Below are positions 43,529 to 55,589 of a stretch of DNA of 64,000 bases, piece by piece. The stretch is taken from NCBI RefSeq assembly GCF_047948215.1, contig NC_134465.1, positions 41,268,153-41,332,152 of the forward strand, given 5' to 3'. Each line of letters opens with the position of its first letter. Position 1 is the first letter of the stretch. The DNA is from Lycorma delicatula. Lineage: Eukaryota > Arthropoda > Insecta > Hemiptera > Fulgoridae. The position numbers and the translations under genes were made by a program. Below the pieces are notes generated by a model. It had not been told where the DNA came from, ran no database searches, and saw only the letters and a list, made by a program, of their open reading frames with translations.

Positions 43529-43930
43529 TCGACTGCAACCAAAAAGAGACATTACGAAATAATGTTTTAAATTTCCTTTTTCGCACTATATTCTTTTATT
43601 GCTTCTTATTATTTATTTCTTTTTCTTTTTAGTATTATTATATTATTATTATTATAAAAATCAATCTATAAAAATCCTGTTCTTTTTCATGAACTTATTT
43701 ACTATAAAAATATATTTTGATAAGCCCATATTTTTTTTTTTCATTTCAAAAAGAGATTAATTTTCTTTTCTAGTTTTATTAAATATTTGTATATTTTAAA
43801 TTAAAAATTATTTTATTGTAAAATAAAATTTTTTCAATGGTTTTTTTTTTTAATTGACTCCAAAAAATTAAATGCTACTCAAATCTACCAATATATATAT
43901 ATATTTTAAAGATGTGGTTCCGTTTTAATT
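43529..43930. other. AT-rich spacer, no gene seen
   Basis: Low-complexity runs, including TTA and TA repeats. Confidence 0.35.
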
Positions 43931-44486
43931 TTTTCCATACAAACATAAACAAAAGATATTTTAATAACGGAGGCATTGAAGATGTACCACGTTCAGGTAC
44001 GCTTAGAAGTAGTTAAAATTTAGAGATCAAATAACTTGTTGAAGACATAATAATAAAAATGATTTTCATTTAGGATAAAATATCAAGAAAAATTTAACGG
44101 AAGTTGTATAGACCGAGATTACTTAATTTCGTAAAGATGGTTTTGACAGAAGGTTGAAATTTTATAAGGATCTATTATTCGATATGAAGCAGATCCTTAT
44201 TTCTTTAGTTTAGAAATAAGGTCTAGCAAAACAAGTTTCAAACTAAAAGGCCTAATAAACCTAATAATTGTGTTTATCGGTCTAGCGGAGGTCTTGAGTG
44301 ATTACAGAGAAGGAACTTTCTTTAACAGGAATTTATATTTAGTGTATGATCTCAATAAAGGAATTTTTAACCTCTTTCTTATTTCTTATGGGATTCTTGT
44401 AAAATAATTTCAGAGTAATTAAACAATCTTGTGTTTATATCGGTCGTCCACAATGTTTGTCTGTAAGATGGAGCCTTCCACTTTTA

Positions 44487-44752
44487 TCTTTTTCTGTTTA
44501 GTCTCTGGAACCACCGTAAGGTATTACTTCAAAGGATAATGTATGAATGTAAATGAAGTGTACTCTTGTACAGTCTCAGGTCAACCGTTCCTGAGATGTG
44601 TGGTTAATTGAAACCCAACCACCAAAGAACACCGGTATCCACGATCTAGTATTCAAATCTGTATAAAAGTAACTTGCCTTTACTAGGATTTGAACCTTAG
44701 AACTCTCGACTTGCAATGACCAGTTCACCACTAGACCAACCCGGTGAGTCTC
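44487..44752 (-). repeat. SINE-B copy 6
   Basis: Reversed copy: tail atctttttctgtttagtctc, head accagttcaccactagacca. Part of the head (around the aaatcagctgattt palindrome) is deleted. No clear target duplication. Confidence 0.82.
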
Positions 44753-44955
44753 TCCTCATCACGATCTGTAAGTAATAAACTGCCTAGATCAAGCTTTTTC
44801 TGAACAGTTAGGATATCGAAGAATAACTATCGCGAAATGACCGTCACGTTCATTTGATTTGATGTTTTGCGATTTTTCCTTCTCTGAAAATAGTAAAAGA
44901 ACGATAGTTTTTTTAAAATTCAAATCGTTGTTTGAAACGCTTTAAACTGTCGGCT

Positions 44956-46175
44956 TTTTTTTTTGTCTTCAGTCATTTGACTGGTTTGATGCAGCTCTCC
45001 AAGATTCCCTATCTAGTGCTAGTCTTTTCATTTCAGTATACCCTCTACATCCTACATCCCCAACAATTTGTTTTACATACTCCAAACGTGGCCTGCCTAC
45101 ACAATTTTTCCCTTCTACCTGTCCTTCCAATATTAAAGCGACTATTCCAGGATGCCTTAGTATGCGGCCTATAAGTCTGTCTCTTCTTTTAACTATATTT
45201 TTCCAAATGCTACTTTTTTCATCTATTTGCCGCAATACCTCTTCATTTGTCACTTTATCCACCCATCTGATTTTTAACATTCTCCTATAGCACCACATTT
45301 CAAAAGCTTCTAATCTTTTCTTCTCAGATACTCCGATCGTCCAAGTTTCACTTCCATATAAAGCGACACTCCAAACATACACTTTCAAAAATCTTTTCCT
45401 GACATTTAAATTCATTTTTGATGTAAACAAATTATATTTCTTACTGAAGGCTCGTTTAGCTTGTGCTATTCGGCATTTTATATCGCTCCGGCTTCGTCCA
45501 TCTTTAGTAATTTTACTTCCCAAATAACAAAATTCTTCTACCTCCATAATCTTTTCTCCTCCTATTTTCACATTCAGTGGTCCATCTTTGTTATTTCTAC
45601 TACATTTCATTACTTTTGTTTTGTTCTTGTTTATTTTCATGCGATAGTTTTTGCGTAGGACTTCATCTATGCCGTTCATTGTTTCTTCTAAATCCTTTTT
45701 ACTCTCGGCTAGAATTACTATATCATCAGCAAATCGTAGCATCTTTATCTTTTCACCTTGTACTGTTACTCCGAATCTAAATTGTTCTTTAACATCATTA
45801 ACTGCTAGTTCCATGTAAAGATTAAAAAGTAACGGCGATAGGGAACATCCTTGTCGGACTCCCTTTCTTATTAGGGCTTCTTTCTTATGTTCTTCAATTA
45901 TTACCGTTGCTGTTTGGTTCCTGTACATGTTTGCAATTGTTCTTCTATCTCTGTATTTGAACCCTAATTTTTTTAAAATGCTGAACATTTTATTCCAGTC
46001 TACGTTATCGAAAGCCTTTTCTAGGTCTATAAACGTATGTGGGTTTGTTTTTCTTTAATCTTCCTTCTACTATTAATCTGAGGCCTAAAATTGCTTCCCT
46101 TGTCCCTATACTTTTCCTGAAACCAAATTGGTCTTCTCCTAACACTTCTTCCACTCTCCTCTCAATTCTTCTGTA
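44956..46175 (-). pseudogene. RTE-like LINE copy d, best-preserved, 5'-truncated
   Basis: A 1.2-kb 3' fragment with the longest open frame of the window, 339 codons at 44969-45988. The frame covers the late RT (RKGVRQGCSLSPLLFNLYME, FADDIVILAESKKDLEE) and the complete C-terminal region (VWSVALYGSETWTIGVSE, WCYRRMLKIRWVDKVTNEE, GRPRLEYVKQIVGDVGCRG), ending RESWRAASNQSND. Upstream, the first catalytic Asp region is broken by a deletion near 46030-46040. The copy starts at FGFRKSIGTREAI minus a few residues. The target duplication taaactgtcggct is at 44943-44955 and 46176-46188, exact over 13 bp. With the exact duplication, this looks like the youngest LINE here. Confidence 0.93.
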
Positions 46176-46320
46176 TAAACTGTCGGCTAAAAAGTCATTA
46201 GATTTTACAAAAAGGGACAAAACCTTATTTAAAAATAAATGTAATTCTTTGGTTTTAACAGTTCTAAGAATGCGTAAGGATAAAAGGTCGATACTTTGTG
46301 TCCTTTTCTTAAACATGTAA

Positions 46321-47009
46321 TAATAAAATACCTTTAAAAATGAAAAAAAAAAAAACATAAATAACCTTTAATTAAAAACAATTAATAAAAAAAACAACTT
46401 TTTTTAAACTTTTTCTTATTAATAATAAGAAAACTTCATTGTTACCCCATCAAGGGGTTTAAATGATATTTCAAAAAATAAAAAATGTATGTGTTTTACA
46501 ACAATAGGTGTAACAGAAATAATAGGTGTTTAAAAAAAAATTAAGAATATTTTATATGATTACCGTGTTTTTTATACGGAGACAAAATAAAATGAAATTC
46601 GAAAAGACAATACTGTCAACAACAACAAAAAAAAAAAAATGGTAGGAATCGTTAACAGAAAAGAAAGTATTTATTTTATTAATCATAACCTAAGTTTATA
46701 CTGTAATAAATAACACTTATTTAATAAGAAAACAAAAGAACAAAGAATACGTCATCAAATCAAATCAAAATGAGTCTAATACGAAAAGAAATCACACTCG
46801 CAGATAAATTCACATTTAGGAAGAAAAAACAAACAAAAAATGATGATGAAATAAACGATAATAATAAAGAATAAAGGAAAACAAAGACGTAGAAGAACCA
46901 CTGCAAAGCGTATAACGTTATTACAAAGTTATGCGCCATGTTATTTTATAGATACGATGTTAATAAGTAGATACAGTTGTTTAGAAGAAGGTTTAAAAGA
47001 AGAAAAGGG
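46321..47009. other. AT-rich spacer, no gene seen
   Basis: A-rich low-complexity runs; no repeat partner seen. Confidence 0.35.
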
Positions 47010-47600
47010 TTAAGATTAGAAGAGAATTGGAGGACTTTGAGTTGTGGGGAGGCGATGGTGAGTGGTAGAAAAAGGGATAGACAATTTTAAAGGGTTGTAG
47101 ATAGAGAGAAGTATGTCGGTGCGGTACGGATTGAAATGAGTAGTTCTCGTTCGTTCCGAGAAAGAACCAAAAGAGGGGAGGTGAAATGGTCTATGCCAGT
47201 AAACTATGAAAAGGGGATGCAGGGAGGATGTAGCGATAAAACGGTCGTTGCCGCGGTGGCCCCCGTCCGTCGGTCGAGTCGGCGGGGCCGCAATGCGCGC
47301 GCTTTTAGGGTGTCCCCTCCTGTCTGTCACTTTGGCTTTTATTGCCTCTTATCAGAACCCCTCCGCCCTTAAACCCGACTAAATCTCTTTGTCCTTATCC
47401 GCGTTCCCGAGTTACTGTATCTACTACGGTCTTATCCCGGCGTTGGATACGGACTCGTCGACCGTCGACAACAGTGTCTAGCAGCGGCACCGCTTCTACT
47501 TTAGCCATTATATTGGCGATGGCTTCCGTAACCCCCTATCCGATAACATGCCACCACCGACCTCTTCAAAACTATGTATATTAACTTTACTGCAGTACAC
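47010..47600. other. CpG-rich, non-repeat stretch
   Basis: An island of higher GC and frequent CpG (for example ggtcgagtcggcggggccgc near 47270) with no second copy in the window. Short frames on both strands are interrupted, and I find no exon with matching splice sites. It could be a regulatory or promoter region, or an old GC-rich repeat. Confidence 0.35.
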
Positions 47601-47797
47601 ATTAAGTGTACGTTAAACTGTTCTGCTTCTCTTGCAGGAGCTATCGAGGTGCTTGTCGAATGACACTTAACATTAAACCGATTTCATTGTTGTAACCTAA
47701 TGAAATTCTTTTAATTATGTTTAACGATAGTTTCACATGTGTGAGTGTGTCTGTGTAGCGCGCGCATGCAAGAGCTATCATATGAATATGCATTTTT

Positions 47798-49041
47798 ACT
47801 TCCTTGTACGAAGTAAAGGAAGTATTGTGATGGCGTAAAATTTCGGTTTTCAGATTTCAACGGAAATACTCATTTTGACCATCTCTGAATCCATTTTGAC
47901 CAGTTTCGGCGTGACGTCTGTACTATATATCTCGTATAACTCAAAAACGATTAGCTGTAGGATGTTGAAATTTTGTATTTTGGACTGTTGTAATATCTTG
48001 CTAACACCTCCTCCTTTTGATTGCAACAGACTGAACCAAAAGTGTCCAACTAAGCCCAAAATATAAAAAAAGCATTTTGATTTTGAATTTTCTTAACTGC
48101 AGTATTAAGCCCTCATTGACAGCTTTCCAACGATACATCATAAGCGGTACTTATTTTCAATGGTTTCAGAGTTATAGCCAAATATAATTTTAATTAATGA
48201 AATATTTGAATCTATAAGGGGAAGGCACATCGGCTGGAATCAGACTTCATCTCTTTTTTTATTTTTTTAATTAACATTATTATTATTATTATTTTTTTTA
48301 ATTAAATATATTGATTTATTAATAATTATTAACCCGTGATTGTAAAAAAAACTTTTACAATAAATAATTATTCAATAATAACAATAAAAAAAAAATCAGA
48401 AGTTATTAATGAAATTAAATTTTATGTACTTTTAATAATGTGTATATTTAATTTAATAGGCATTATTAGATCTGTGTATATGTAATAGGGTTGATGAAAC
48501 ATCTGATTATGTAATATTAATTGAAAATTATAATTTAGAATGGCATTATTTTTATATTCTATTAGCAAATTCTTATAAAAATTGTATATTTATTTTTAAA
48601 AAAATAATTTTATTTAATTATTTGATAGGAAAATAAAATACATTTTTGAATTGTATTCAATTTAGAGTGATCGTTGACAATTTTTTTACACTTGCACGCA
48701 ATATGCAAAAGATTTCTGGTGTGTCGTAATAATTAAACTATTCCGTTTAGTAAACTTCATGTGTACCGGTTACAAATATTAATTTTCACCTTACGGTGTA
48801 GAATAATCAGTTTTTATTACTGGATTATTTCGTAAACAATTTATTTAAGGAGTAATCAAAGGAATTTTACACTAACCTAATATTTCAATATTTGATGTTA
48901 ATAAAAACTAATATTTAGCAATTGGGTAACTGTTCACTTTTATTAAAGAACTGGAGGATCGTATCTTACTTTTAAATGAAACAAGATTAAATGAAGTGCA
49001 GAAAAATGTGTATATGTAATTTAACAGACGTACAAGGAAGT
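47798..49041 (+). repeat. Repeat H, copy 2, with internal extra DNA
   Basis: It starts with acttccttgtacgaagtaaa and ends with acaaggaagt (49032-49041), the same inverted ten bases as copy 1. It is about 500 bases longer than copy 1; similarity is lost between about 48475 and 48995 and then resumes with tgtatatgtaatttaacag. Confidence 0.72.
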
Positions 49042-49451
49042 TATGTGATGTTCACATCACTTTTTTTTCCAAATACTATGCATTTAAATAAACATTTACG
49101 ATATTACGTAATACTTTTTTATTATTTTTTAAAATTTTTTATTTTAAAATATTAAAAAAAATTAATAAATTTCTTTAAACTATTTTCATTGAATTAAAGA
49201 TATTTTAATCAATAAAAAATAAATCTAATTTTTTCAGTGACTTAAATCATTTTTAAATTAATACTACATTAATTTTATTTTATTATTTTTGAACTTTGGG
49301 GTTGTGTACAAATTTAAGAGGCGTGTTTTTAAAGTAAGGTCCGTTCTGAAATAAAAACAAAACTTATCATTTGGTGGCCAACCTGTTGATTTTGAAAAAT
49401 ATAAAAATATATAAATAAAAGTAAGGCCTGTAAAGCCTTCTAAGACATATA
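49042..49451. other. AT-rich spacer with a mariner-end-like motif
   Basis: At 49327-49350 the sequence ttaaagtaaggtccgttctg resembles the terminal repeat of the mariner at 52229-54585. No coding sequence goes with it. Confidence 0.35.
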
Positions 49452-51520
49452 TAGAGTGATTCAGGAGGATAAGGCAATACTTTGACAACTCATTCTAGAG
49501 GCTAAAAATAAGAAAAAAGTTCATATAAACATAAGTCCGAAAACGCTTCGTTAGCGAGTTATACAGGGTGAAAGATTTCGCCCAAGTTTCAGTTCCACCG
49601 GGTAAATTAAGGCTTTCTGAAATTCTGGAAAGCGCAATTACGGGACAAATTCAGTTGTTTCTTATGGTTTTGAGCTGGGAAATCGAAAACAATAGGTCCC
49701 AGAACTGTATCTCTGTTAGTTTCTATGATATCCCATGTAAAACGCCAAAAAAAGTTCAATAAACACATTTTTTTTACGTTTGACGTACAAATAACGTTGT
49801 TAAATTGGCAATAAATCATACACTTTTTAAACATAAATTGTGGAGAATTTAATTATAAGAAGATTGATGTAAATAATGTCAACAAAAAAGAAATAAAACT
49901 TTAAACATGTCGACTTTTATTAACAACAAAACCGACGAAAACTTAGAAGAAAATGTTAAAAAAAAAAGAAATGTGAAATGTGTAGGAGCTCCATCAAGTT
50001 GGTAATACATTTCAATTCGTTTTGCTAAGGGGATATTTTCCAGCAATATAATAAATTCATTACGTAAAAATTCCAGATAATTCTCCCTGTGACACAATGT
50101 TGTAGTATGAAAGGATCAATTAATTGGTCATCTATGATACCACACCAAACATTCACTGAAAATCGTTGCTGGAAATTTTTTTCCACTGTAGCATGTGGGT
50201 TTTCTTCAGACCACCGATTCGCATTCTGTGTATTGTTTATTCCGTTACGAGTGAAAGTAGCTTCAACCGAAAAAAGTATAAATGGAATTAAATGTTGATT
50301 CCTATTTAACCCATTCACAAAACTGCAGCCGGCTGGAGTCACCATGCTGGAGATTTTGCACTTTCTGAATATGAAAAGGATGCAATCCATTATTATTTAA
50401 TTTCCTCCATACTCTACTTTTTGAAATATTGAGCCGTGTTGCAATTAATCGGGTGCTCTTTGCCGGACTACGTTCAACCATCTGCAGAATGTTTTCACCT
50501 TCATCAGCATGATTTGCTTGTCGTTCAGAGGAAGTATTAGCGCTGGGAAGTGTACCATTCTCACGAAGATTATTAAAAATTATAATAAATACTTTACGAT
50601 TTGGTACAACACGAACAGGATACCTATGTCGATATTCCGTAACCGCTGCCGCAGCACTTCCATTGCAAAATCCATAAATGAAAATCGTATCGATATAGTC
50701 GGCATTAGTGAAGATACGCGGCAATTTTCAAAACAAAACTAAACAGAATTTCACTTTTTTTAACAGACTTGATTTTTATGCACTGTCAAATGAATACAAA
50801 ATTACACTTCTTAACAGTGTTTTGAAATTTTTACGATAAGAATTCGACGTAATACTGAAAACACGATTGATCAGCGAAAGGTTATTCAACACATTACCAC
50901 AATTAACTGACAACAATGTATTTAAACAAATTGTGATGAAAAAAATCATTGTTGCCAACTTGTTTTCCGTAGGTTTAAAATTATTGTACCTACTAGACAC
51001 GTCTGTTTTCTTTTTTTTGTAACATTTTCTTCTAAGTTTTCGTCGTATTTGTTATTAATAAGAGTCGACATGTTTAAAATTTAATTTCTTTTTTGTTGAC
51101 ATTATTTACATCAATATTCATATAATTAAATTCTCTACAATTTATGTTTAAAAAATGTATGATTTATTACCAATTTAACAACGTTATTGTACGTCAAACG
51201 TAAAAAAATGTGTTTTTTGAACTTTTTTTGGCGTTTTACATGGGATATCTCAGAAACTAAGAAAGATACAGTTCTGAGGCTTATTGTTTTCGATTTCCCA
51301 GCTTAAAAACCATAAGAAACAATTGAATTTGTCCCGTAATTGCCCTTCCCAGAATTTGAAAAAGCCTTAATTTACCCGGGGAACTGAAACTCGGACGAAA
51401 TCTTTCACTCTGTATAACTCGCTAATGAAGCGTTTTAGGACCTATGTTTATATGTACTTTTTTCTTATTTTTAGCTTCTAGAATGAGTTGTCAAAGTTTT
51501 GCTCTATCCTCCTGAATCAC

Positions 51521-51524
<4 letters not shown>
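49452..51524 (-). mobile_element. Element with ~520-bp terminal inverted repeats and truncated transposase
   Basis: The left arm (49453-49971) and the right arm (51005-51523) are near-perfect inverted complements, with tips agagtgattcaggaggata on both sides. TATA lies outside each tip. The centre holds a minus-strand transposase that starts at 50724, with only its own leader between it and the right arm. It ends abruptly at the left arm straight after the second catalytic motif, so the C-terminal third is missing. Internal deletion has thus joined the coding region to an arm. Related solo arms occur at 34845-35225 and 18937-19170. Confidence 0.85.
49980..50724 (-). pseudogene. Mariner/Tc1-superfamily transposase with DUF4817-like N-terminus, truncated
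   Basis: The N-terminus reads FTNADYIDTIFIYGFCNGSA and YRHRYPVRVVPNRKVF, the insect DUF4817-type DNA-binding start, followed by a second helix-turn-helix (STRLIATRLNISKSRVWRKL). The catalytic part reads LIPFILFSVEATFTRNG, where the first Asp is replaced by Val (complement of 50265-50267), then WSEENPHATVEKNF, VNVWCGIIDDQLI, and the second motif YYQLDGAPTHF. There the protein stops at the left inverted repeat. Two frameshifts (near 50320 and 50070) break it further. The third catalytic residue is absent. Confidence 0.85.
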
Positions 51525-51583
<59 letters not shown>

Positions 51584-52228
51584 TACACTGTTAATTATTT
51601 TACATCATTAATTATATTAACTTTATTTTACTAATTATTTTACGAGAGTAAAATTTTGAGTTACGGAACCCATGCTATTGGTACCTCTCTACACGGTTTT
51701 TTAATTTTTGTAACCAAAAATTAAATGGCATCAGATACCCGGATTCTGAAATAATCGTACAAAATTCCAAAAATGTCAGTTAATTCGCTCAGAAGATACC
51801 GCGCAAAACTTATGAAAAAAATTAGGCTTACTATCCCTCCCACCATACCGTGAATAAAATTACCCAAATATAACCAAAGCGACTTGGTAATGTAATAAAA
51901 TTATATAATTAACAAGAATAAGAGATCATGTAAATTACAAGATTTTATTTTGAGTTCAACGATTAAATAAAATTAAACTTTTTTCCGTCACCGCTGATTA
52001 TGGAAATGTGAATAAGAAACACCAACCAAAAGTATTTTAGTACCTAAATGACATTAAATTACATGAGAAAAATTGATTTACTCTTCGACAAAAAATTTCT
52101 AGATACGGAATCTATAAAGTAAATAACAATATCTCTCTGCTTCTTCGACCGATTATGGGCAAGATTTACGGCTTCAACCAATCCCATATACATAAATAAT
52201 TAAGCTAAATTTTATATCAGATTTTTTT
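51525..52228. other. (TA)n run and AT-rich spacer
   Basis: About 50 bases of TA repeat (51526-51580) form the landing site of the preceding element. The rest is AT-rich and unassigned. Confidence 0.5.
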
Positions 52229-53238
52229 TTAAAGTACGGTTCGTTTTAAATTTGTCATCTATATACGCGATGTAAACAGATGGCGCTTGCGTCGTTCAGT
52301 TATATCAATCGACAGTCAGCTGTTAGCAATAATAACGTAGTAATTTTGTTGTTAATGGTTTTTATTTATGTGCTGCAATTCGTGATCCTGAAAAGTGTGA
52401 TGCCGTCCACCATATACGAGAAATAATCCAATTTTTGATGGCCAAAAACAATTCTTTGCTGAAAGTCGATAATATTAAGAGCGACACTAAAATAAGATGG
52501 CGATGCTCTTCGTTTTGAGATGAGCGAAGAAGAACGTTCACCATGAAGAACGTAGCGGACGACCGTCGGTGATAACCGATGACTTGATTGAAAAGTTGAC
52601 GAAAAATTTCGAGAAAATCGGCGCTTCACCGTGTCACAGTCGTCTCTGATGTTCCCTGATGTTTCAGGATCATTGATTTATGAAGTTTTAACTAAAAAGA
52701 AGGGCTACAAAAAATTGTATGCCGGGTAAGTGTCCGAAAAGTTAAACCGATAGACACGAGGAAAAAAGTCTTGCTGCAAAGCATGAATTTTTTCGGCGTC
52801 AGAAAAAGAAAGGCCTAAAATGTTAAAGTAAAGGCTAAATTGTATGGTCGTGACTGGATACGGAACCTGAATTTTTTATTCGAACATCGAGATCAAACAG
52901 CAGTCGATACGATAGCGGTATTCATCATTTCCTTGAATGAAGAAGTTTAAACAACAACGTTTGGTAAAAAAGCTTACGGTTACTGTTTTCTGGGACAAAA
53001 CGGAAGTTTCGGTCGACGAGTGATCACGGAACTACGGTGAACACAGATACGTATTGCGGAACTTTAAAAAAAAATCTTATTTAAGCTATAAAAAATTAAA
53101 CGACATGGGATGCTATCCCGCGGGATTTTGTTTTTGCATGCGAAAATTGCTATCCCGGCTACTTACGGGGAATCAAACGGTGTAGTAATTGGAAAAGTTT
53201 AGTTGAAAAATCGTCAATCGTCCACCATATACTAACTT

Positions 53239-53537
53239 TTCTTTCTTTTTTCCTGTTTAGCCTCCGGTAACTACCGTTTAGATAATTCTTCAGAGGATGA
53301 GTGAGGATGATATGTATGAATGTAAATGAAGTGTAGTCTTGTACATTCTCAGTTCGACCATTCCTGAGATTTGTGGTTAATTGAAACCCAACCACCAAAG
53401 AACACCGGTATCCACGATCTAGTATTCAAATCCGTGTAAAAATAGCTGGCTTTACTAGGACTTGAACGCTGGAACTCTCGACTTCCAAATCAGCTGATTT
53501 GGGAAGACGCGTTAACCACTAGACCAATCCGGTGGGT
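53239..53537 (-). repeat. SINE-B copy 7, inside the mariner
   Basis: Reversed full copy with a 15-bp duplication, accatatactaactt, at 53224-53238 and 53538-53552. It splits the mariner coding sequence just before the third catalytic motif. Confidence 0.95.
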
Positions 53538-53805
53538 ACCATATACTAACTTACCATATCTAACTTAACTCCCGGTGCTTTTTTTTACCTTAAATACGAG
53601 TAGCTTTATTCAAAAAGGTTTGATGATCACAACGAATTGAAAAATGGTGTTACTGCCTGATAAATCACTGGTAGAGGAATTTCTTGAAGAGGCTAGAGAA
53701 ACTCAATGAAAAATTTGTTAAAGTTGAAGGCAGCTATTTAGAAATGTAGTTTTTATGCGTAAGAAATAAAGTTTGTTCATATTTTCACTTTCATGTAGCA
53801 TCCGC

Positions 53806-54560
53806 AGAGCTATAGCTTTAAAAGGGAAAGTATTGTAATCAGTCCAATTTGAGCACATACGGTTTTCACCTGATCTTGAAGTTTTGACACCGAAAGAACC
53901 CAAAAAGCCGGATGGAAATTTTCCGGATGTTAATGTTTGTGTGTATATGTGTGTGTTTCGTGTCGATTTGTATATCATCTTATATCTCCAGAACTGTTGA
54001 ACTGATTTTGACCAAATTTTTTCATATAACTTCTATATATGGGGCATTGATGCCATTACATTTTCAACTTAGAAGGTCAAAAAGGTGAGACTATAGAGCA
54101 AGGTCACCTTCAGTATCTCGAGATTTGGCCTAATTAAGGTCATATTTTTCTTAGGACATTTCTTAACGATTAAAAAACAACAATATTTGCAAAATCCCAC
54201 TTCCACTCCAAAAAATACTCTAAATTACTGCTATGTTGTGACATCACAGGTGAGCAGTAGAATTAAATAAATGAATCATATTTAAATTTAAAAAAAAAAG
54301 GAACTAGGTCTGGTTGGGTCTCGAACTCGATCGCCCGGCAAACTCGGTATCTGATGTGTTAAGCCTCATGGCTACACCAGTCTGCCGACCGTACAACTGG
54401 AATTTGTTCTATGTAAGTTGTGAAATTGCATTAGTTTAGTTAGTGCCGCTACACCTGCGCGAAACGATATGCGCGCGCGCTTTAGTGAAAAAATATTATA
54501 TTTAAATAAAATTATAAATATTTTATATTAAATTGTATGTTTAAGCCGTGCATCATTTTA
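53806..54560 (+). repeat. Family A repeat, copy 6, inside the mariner
   Basis: It opens near gagctatagctttaaaaggg and gtattgtaatcagtccaatt, carries the tRNA-like cassette on the minus strand (about 54300-54390, complement of gggtctcgaactcgatcg) and ends near aagccgtgcatca, before the terminal hairpin. It lies in the mariner 3' untranslated part. Confidence 0.8.
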
Positions 54561-54585
54561 TTATAAATCGGACGTTACTTTAAAT

Positions 54586-55589
54586 ACACGTCTCGTACAT
54601 AGGTAAGTACATACATATATATATATATATATATACACAACTTTTCGACATTTTTCAATGGTAAGAGTTGTATTGATTAGAGAAGGTCATGAAACAAGAA
54701 GATTTTCTTGATATAGTATACGGCATAACTACACAGCCGAGACTGAAAAAAAAAAATACGATAAAATAAAAAAGTATAGTTTACGAGTATATTGCATGAC
54801 AGTAAAACATAGTAATAAATAAAGAATTTAAAAAAAAACATCTTTTTGATCTAGCAATAAGTAACGAGAACCGTATAGCACAGATTAATAATAGTAAAAA
54901 TTGTCTCATGAATATACTGGTAGGTATAATTTATATTAAAATTTTCTTTTATTTCAAAGTAATAGTATAAAAGAGAAAGGAAAATTAAATAAAATTAGTA
55001 AAGGAAATAAAATATAACGACTCGTAAAGGAATTTCTTTGTATTGTTTGAAGAAACGAAAGACGAAAGAAATAATGCAAAATAAACTTTCAAATAAAAGC
55101 AGTTGTTCTATTATCTATTTAACTAAGTAAAATAATAATAATGTTTCTTTGCATGCTTTATTAAATTTTCCCCTTCTTTATCGACTATATTTATTTAATA
55201 GTGTTACATTAAGTTAACAGTTATTACAAATAGATTATTACCTACTCTTCCTGCGTTACTTTCATTCATCATACGTTATTATTATTACTATGAAGTATAA
55301 TTAATTACGATAATATAAATAATAAATTACTTTAATCAATCAAATAAACGATATTACGTATTTATGTATTTACATAGTGTAATAAAGAAACAGAATAATA
55401 CTAATAAATAAACGTATTTAATTTAGTAATTGCTTATCATCAATGAAGTTCCGGGTTTGAATCCCAGTCAGGAGTACTATTTTATTTATAAATTCTAGAA
55501 ATTTCACATTATGTTCCCATAAATACCCTTCAAATTTATATTAAGAAAAAAAATAAATAAATGAATTAAAAGTAATGGTTTAATTACCA
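54586..55589. other. AT-rich spacer, no gene seen
   Basis: Includes a TA run at 54617-54637. The phrase cgggtttgaatcccagtcag at 55449-55468 looks like a tRNA T-arm/B-box but no tRNA fold surrounds it. Confidence 0.4.

Larger units (their letters stand above)
43931..46320 (+). pseudogene. Mariner transposase remnant, split by a SINE and a LINE
   Basis: Two ends of one decayed mariner appear to be present. Near 43965 the plus strand reads NNGGIEDVPRSGTLRSS, the linker after the first helix-turn-helix in mariners, with weak following text. Near 44845-44900 it reads FDLMFCDFSFSENSKRTIVF, the third catalytic motif and what follows. The coding line goes on after the LINE (TVG, then KKVIRFYKKGQNLI-like text in shifting frames). 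SINE-B lies between at 44487 and the LINE at 44956-46175. Only the two motif matches support the call. Confidence 0.45.
52229..54585 (+). pseudogene. Mariner element with SINE-B and family A nested inside
   Basis: The left end ttaaagtacggttcgtttta (52229 on) pairs with the complement of the right end (aaatcggacgttactttaaa, ending near 54585). Removing the SINE with its duplication and the family A copy leaves about 1.3 kb, the normal mariner length. Coding fragments in several frames: CAAIRDPEKCDAVHHIREII at the start, LIYEVLTKKKGYKKL, and SNLTPGAFF with Ala at the third catalytic position, then a C-terminal LKRLEKLNEKFVKVEGSYLE. Stops and shifts are frequent. It is the oldest layer of this block. 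Confidence 0.75.

Noticed and set aside
47620..47680. Strong-looking plus-strand splice acceptor (ctgcttctcttgcag)
   Set aside because: All three frames close within a few codons and no donor follows; an isolated acceptor-like sequence is not evidence of an exon.
55449..55470. tRNA T-arm (gggtttgaatcccagtcag), and a similar one near 57370
   Set aside because: No D-arm or anticodon arm upstream at the right distance; both look like tails of tRNA-related repeats or chance.
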